A stretch of 34,484 bases of DNA, from positions 1 through 34,484 of the forward strand of contig JARXAJ010000265.1 of assembly GCA_029865965.1 (NCBI GenBank), in the 5' to 3' direction. This document shows positions 31,377 to 34,484 of the stretch, piece after piece; within the stretch, counting starts at the first letter, position 1, and every line of letters begins with the position of its first letter. The notes beneath the pieces were generated by a model. That model made no database searches and was not told the DNA's origin. It worked only from the letters and a program-made list of their open reading frames with translations. The translations under genes were made by a program, and so were the position numbers. Origin of the DNA: Aquabacterium sp. Its GTDB lineage: Bacteria; Pseudomonadota; Gammaproteobacteria; Burkholderiales; Burkholderiaceae_C.

Positions 31377-31570
31377 TGCCGCTGATCACCGCCCCCAACC
31401 TCGACGCGCCCGACAGCTTCTACGAGGCCTTGATCGAGACCCACCGCGACCTGACCGACGCCCAGAGCCATGCGCTGAACGCGCGCCTGGTGCTGCTGCT
31501 GGCCAACCACATCGGCCAGCTCGATGTGCTGCAACAGGCCCTGGCGGCGGCCCGCGCCAGCGGACGCTGA
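31376..31570 (+). CDS. DUF2783 small protein
   Basis: The 64-residue protein reads MPLITAPNLDAPDSFYEALI, then ETHRDLTDAQSHALNARLVL and LLANHIGQLDVLQQALAAAR. It looks mainly helical and matches my memory of DUF2783, found beside this type of monooxygenase and hmgA in Burkholderiales. The start overlaps the monooxygenase stop (TGATG), so it is translationally coupled and probably made in fixed ratio to it. A role as a subunit or stabiliser of the flavoprotein is a guess; no function is established. Confidence 0.82.
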   Translation: MPLITAPNLDAPDSFYEALIETHRDLTDAQSHALNARLVLLLANHIGQLDVLQQALAAARASGR

Positions 31571-31612
31571 TGACCCTGCCCTGATGACTGCGTCGATCTT
31601 GAGGATGCTTCC

Positions 31613-32902
31613 ATGACCGAACTTGCCTACCAGTCGGGCTTTGGCAACCAGTTCGCCACCGAGGCCGTGCCCGGTGCACTGCCCCAGGGCCGCAACAGCC
31701 CGCAGCGCGCGCCGCTGGGCCTGGTGGCTGAACTGGTCTCAGGCAGCGCCTTCACCGCACCGCGCCACAGCAACCTGCGCAGCTGGCTCTACCGCCGCCA
31801 GCCGTCGGTGGTGACCGGCGCCTACGCGCCCTACAACCAGCCGCATTGGCTGTCCGGTGCTGCGGCGGGGCAGGCGGTGCCGCCCGACCCGCTGCGCTGG
31901 CATCCGGTCGCCATCCCCGATGCCCCGCTGGATTTCGTCGACGGCCTGCGCACCATCGTCGTCAACGGCGACCCCGACGCCCAGACCGGCATGGCCGCCC
32001 ATCTGGCGCTGATGAACCGGTCGATGGACAGCCGTGCCCTGGTCAATGCCGACAGCGAGATGCTGGTGATCCCGCAGCAGGGCACGCTGCGCTTCGTCAC
32101 CGAGCTGGGCGTGCTGCAGGCAGCGCCGGGTGAAGTGGTGCTGCTGCCGCGTGGCATTGCCTTCAGCGTGATGGTCGGCGGCCCGTCGCGCGCCTATGTG
32201 TGCGAGAACCACGGCGCGCCATTCCGCCTGCCCGAGCTGGGGCCCATCGGCAGCAACGGCCTGGCCAACCCGCGTGATTTTCTGGCGCCGGTGGCCGCGT
32301 ATGCAGCGCGGCAGGATGCACCGTACGAGATCATCCGGCGCGCTGGCGGCGCGCTGTGGCGCACCACCCAGCCGCGCACGCCCTTCGACGTGGTGGCCTG
32401 GCACGGCAACCTGGCGCCGCTGAAGTACGACACCGCCAGGTTCATGGTGATCGGCTCGGTCAGCTTCGACCACCCCGACCCCAGCATCTTCACCGTGCTG
32501 ACCAGCCCCAGCGACACCGCCGGCACGGCCAATTGCGACTTCGTGATCTTCCCGCCGCGCTGGTTGGTGGGCGAGGACACCTTCCGCCCGCCCTGGTACC
32601 ACCGCAACGTGATGAGCGAGTTCATGGGCCTGGTGCATGGCCAGTACGACGCCAAGCCCGAAGGTTTCAAGCCCGGCGGCATGAGCCTGCACAACGGCAT
32701 GGTGCCGCACGGGCCCGACGCCGAGGCCTTCGACCGCGCCAGCAACGCCACGCTGGCGCCGCACAAGCTCGACCACACCCTGGCCTTCATGCTGGAAAGC
32801 CGCTGGCGCTTCAAACCCACCGCGTTTGCGATGGGCTGCGGCGCGCTGGATGCGCGTTATGCCGACTGCTGGTTGGCGCTGCAGAACAATTTCAAGCCAT
32901 GA
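31613..32902 (+). CDS. hmgA: Homogentisate 1,2-dioxygenase
   Basis: The 429-residue enzyme has the characteristic start LAYQSGFGNQFATEAVPGAL and the LRSWLYRRQPS segment. Iron ligands fall in RPPWYHRNVMSEFMGLVHG (His and Glu near residues 330-340) and LHNGMVPHGPDAEAFDRAS (His near 364-369). It opens the homogentisate ring to maleylacetoacetate with Fe(II) and O2. The length is normal for bacterial HmgA. GAGG lies eight bases upstream of the ATG. fahA follows after 56 bases. No maleylacetoacetate isomerase (maiA) gene is in the window. Confidence 0.97.
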   Translation: MTELAYQSGFGNQFATEAVPGALPQGRNSPQRAPLGLVAELVSGSAFTAPRHSNLRSWLYRRQPSVVTGAYAPYNQPHWLSGAAAGQAVPPDPLRWHPVAIPDAPLDFVDGLRTIVVNGDPDAQTGMAAHLALMNRSMDSRALVNADSEMLVIPQQGTLRFVTELGVLQAAPGEVVLLPRGIAFSVMVGGPSRAYVCENHGAPFRLPELGPIGSNGLANPRDFLAPVAAYAARQDAPYEIIRRAGGALWRTTQPRTPFDVVAWHGNLAPLKYDTARFMVIGSVSFDHPDPSIFTVLTSPSDTAGTANCDFVIFPPRWLVGEDTFRPPWYHRNVMSEFMGLVHGQYDAKPEGFKPGGMSLHNGMVPHGPDAEAFDRASNATLAPHKLDHTLAFMLESRWRFKPTAFAMGCGALDARYADCWLALQNNFKP

Positions 32903-32958
32903 GCCCGCCCGGCCGCCCGAAGGGCGAATTCCGCAGTGCGCAGCACGAAGGATTCCCG

Positions 32959-34278
32959 ATGACTTCAATTGACCACACCCATGACCCGGCACTGATGAGC
33001 TGGGTGGCGTCTGCCAATGCGGCCGACACCGATTTCCCGGTCCAGAACCTGCCGTTCGGTCGCTTTCAACGCACCGGTAGCGACGCCGCCTGGCGCATCG
33101 GCGTGGCCATCGGCGACCAGGTGCTCGACCTGCAGCAGGCCGCCGCCCAGCCCGGCTGGGGCACCGATGTGCCGCCGCTGCTGGTGCCGCTGGCAGCGGG
33201 TGATCTGAACGCCTTCATGGCCATGGGCGGCGCGGCCCGGCGCGCGCTGCGCCAGGCACTGTCACAGGCCCTGGCGGCGGGCGCGCCCCAGCAGGCCGCG
33301 CTGGCACCGTGCCTGGTGGCGCAGTCTGGCGTCGAGATGGGCCTGCCTTGCCGCATCGGCGACTACACCGACTTCTATGTCGGCATCCACCATGCCACGG
33401 CGGTGGGCAAGATCTTCCGGCCCGACAACCCACTGCTGCCCAACTACAAGTGGGTGCCGATCGGCTACCACGGCCGGGCGTCGTCGGTGGTGCCCAGCGG
33501 CACGCCGATCCGACGTCCGCGCGGGCAGACAGCGCCCGCCGCGGGTGCCACCACGCCCGGCTTCGGCCCCAGCCAGCGGCTGGACCTGGAACTGGAGCTG
33601 GGCTACTTCATCGGTGCCGGCAATGCGCTGGGCATGCCGATCGCCATCGACGACGCCGACGACCAGGTCTTCGGCGTGGCGCTGTTCAACGACTGGTCGG
33701 CCCGCGACCTGCAGGCCTGGGAATACCAGCCGCTGGGCCCGTTCCTGGGCAAGAGCTTTGCCAGCAGCGTCTCGCCCTGGCTGGTGACGCTGGAGGCGCT
33801 GGCGCCGTTCCGCGCGCCATTCACCCGGCCCGACGGTGACCCGCAGCCGTTGCCCTACCTGGACAGTGCGGCCAACCGCGCGGCCGGTGCACTCGACATC
33901 CAGCTGCAGGTGCTGCTGCAGACCGCCGCCATGCGGGAAGCCGGCCTGCCGCCCACGTTGGTGTCGACCAGCAGCGCCGCCCAGGCGGCTTACTGGACGC
34001 CAGGCCAGCTGGTGGCCCACCACACGGTCAACGGTTGCAACCTGCGGCCGGGCGACCTGTTGGGCTCGGGCACCTTGAGCGGCCCCACGCCGGCGCAGGC
34101 CGGCTCGCTGCTGGAGCTGTCGCAGGGCGGCAAGCAGCCGATCACCCTGCCCAACGGCGAGCAGCGCACATTCCTGCAGGACGGGGACACGCTGGTCCTG
34201 GCCGGCCATTGCAGCCGGCCTGGCGCGCGGCGCATCGGCTTCGGCAGCTGCGCCGGCACGGTGTTGCCGGCGCTCTGA
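32959..34278 (+). CDS. fahA: Fumarylacetoacetase
   Basis: The 439-residue protein has the N-terminal FAH domain (VQNLPFGRFQRTG) and the catalytic domain: CRIGDYTDFYVGIHHATAVG (metal Asp and active-site His near residues 133-148), YKWVPIGYHGRASSVVPSG, LDLELELGYFIGAGNALG (metal Glu pair), LFNDWSARDLQAWEYQPLGP (metal Asp) and GKSFASSVSPW. It hydrolyses fumarylacetoacetate to fumarate and acetoacetate, the last step of homogentisate breakdown. The start at 32959 has GAAGGAT eight bases upstream. It ends the operon, eight bases from a convergent gene; a short GCTCT/AGAGC hairpin (34272-34285) spans the stop. Confidence 0.97.
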   Translation: MTSIDHTHDPALMSWVASANAADTDFPVQNLPFGRFQRTGSDAAWRIGVAIGDQVLDLQQAAAQPGWGTDVPPLLVPLAAGDLNAFMAMGGAARRALRQALSQALAAGAPQQAALAPCLVAQSGVEMGLPCRIGDYTDFYVGIHHATAVGKIFRPDNPLLPNYKWVPIGYHGRASSVVPSGTPIRRPRGQTAPAAGATTPGFGPSQRLDLELELGYFIGAGNALGMPIAIDDADDQVFGVALFNDWSARDLQAWEYQPLGPFLGKSFASSVSPWLVTLEALAPFRAPFTRPDGDPQPLPYLDSAANRAAGALDIQLQVLLQTAAMREAGLPPTLVSTSSAAQAAYWTPGQLVAHHTVNGCNLRPGDLLGSGTLSGPTPAQAGSLLELSQGGKQPITLPNGEQRTFLQDGDTLVLAGHCSRPGARRIGFGSCAGTVLPAL

Positions 34279-34285
34279 ACAGAGC

Positions 34286-34484
34286 TCAGCCTGGCGCCCC
34301 GCCATCCGGCGCGCGCACCACCAGCACCTTCAGCGCCCGGTCGGGCGACACATCGGCAAATGCCGGCGGATTGGCCAGGCGCTCGACGAATTGCAGGCCG
34401 GGCGCCTCGGCAGCCAGGCCATCTTGCAGAAAGCCCGGGCCCAGCTCGGGCGCATTCAGGCACAGCAGCGCATGGCCGCCCGGC
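34286..34484 (-). CDS. C-terminal end of a gene entering from the right, possibly a SAM-dependent methyltransferase
   Basis: Only the last 66 codons are visible, from the right edge to the stop at 34288-34286. The text reads PGGHALLCLNAPELGPGFLQ, then LAAEAPGLQFVERLANPPAF and ADVSPDRALKVLVVRAPDG. GGHALLCLNAPELG looks like the strand-turn after the substrate motif of class I methyltransferases related to RlmI, and AD-P-ALKVLV resembles the end of such proteins, but the SAM-binding region is outside the window. It converges with fahA across seven bases. The identification is tentative. Confidence 0.55.
   Translation of the reverse strand, partial: PGGHALLCLNAPELGPGFLQDGLAAEAPGLQFVERLANPPAFADVSPDRALKVLVVRAPDGGAPG

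Noticed and set aside
34272-34285. Intrinsic terminator at the fahA stop
   Set aside because: The stem is only five pairs (GCTCT/AGAGC) and has no T-tract; too weak to list as a feature.
1-34484. CRISPR array, insertion sequence, integrase, tRNA or rRNA
   Set aside because: Read on both strands, I saw no regularly spaced repeats, transposase signatures or cloverleaf genes.

Overview
This is a GC-rich bacterial chromosome segment. Gene content points to a betaproteobacterium of the order Burkholderiales: two Bug-type tripartite tricarboxylate transporter (TTT) binding proteins without their permeases, many aromatic-ring catabolism genes in tight operons, and an hmgA/fahA operon carrying a DUF2783 gene. 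The assignment rests on recognised protein families; no search or composition calculation was run. I saw no tRNA, rRNA, insertion sequence, integrase or CRISPR array.

Layout. (1) 1-5,490: the left edge cuts a SUI1/YciH-like gene. Next is a TetR-controlled divergent locus: an SDR, a DsbA/HCCA-isomerase-like gene and decayed genes on the minus strand, and tetR plus a crotonase on the plus strand. Three genes here (MFS transporter, enoyl-CoA hydratase, AraC regulator) keep both ends but have lost their middles. (2) 5,523-23,649: a large catabolic cluster with a LysR gene, a long plus-strand operon (6,598-17,052), a convergent minus-strand operon (21,079-17,095), and a GntR gene with two further genes (21,139-23,649). 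It encodes relatives of the homoprotocatechuate (3,4-dihydroxyphenylacetate) meta-cleavage enzymes HpaD, HpaE, HpaG-like, HpaH and HpaI, plus an extra aldehyde dehydrogenase that could take the final succinic semialdehyde. Unusual additions are two exported metallo-beta-lactamase-fold enzymes, a GlcD-type flavoprotein, a DUF1185 protein, a VOC protein, a quinone-oxidoreductase-like MDR and two Bug proteins. No HpaBC-type hydroxylase and no HpaF isomerase is present. (3) 23,912-28,415: an arsenic operon gap-arsJ-arsR-acr3-arsH without arsC. (4) 28,678-34,278: a homogentisate operon with a recognisable promoter/operator, an MBL-fold protein with a degenerate metal motif, a phenol-type flavin monooxygenase, a DUF2783 protein, HmgA and FahA. 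A convergent truncated gene, probably a methyltransferase, closes the window.

How it fits together. The cell appears equipped to funnel aromatic acids by two ring-cleavage routes, extradiol meta-cleavage to pyruvate plus succinic semialdehyde and homogentisate cleavage to fumarate plus acetoacetate, and to resist arsenic between them. The least explained part is the front end of the meta-cleavage cluster: its exported hydrolases, flavoprotein and orphan binding proteins suggest a substrate other than plain 4-hydroxyphenylacetate.
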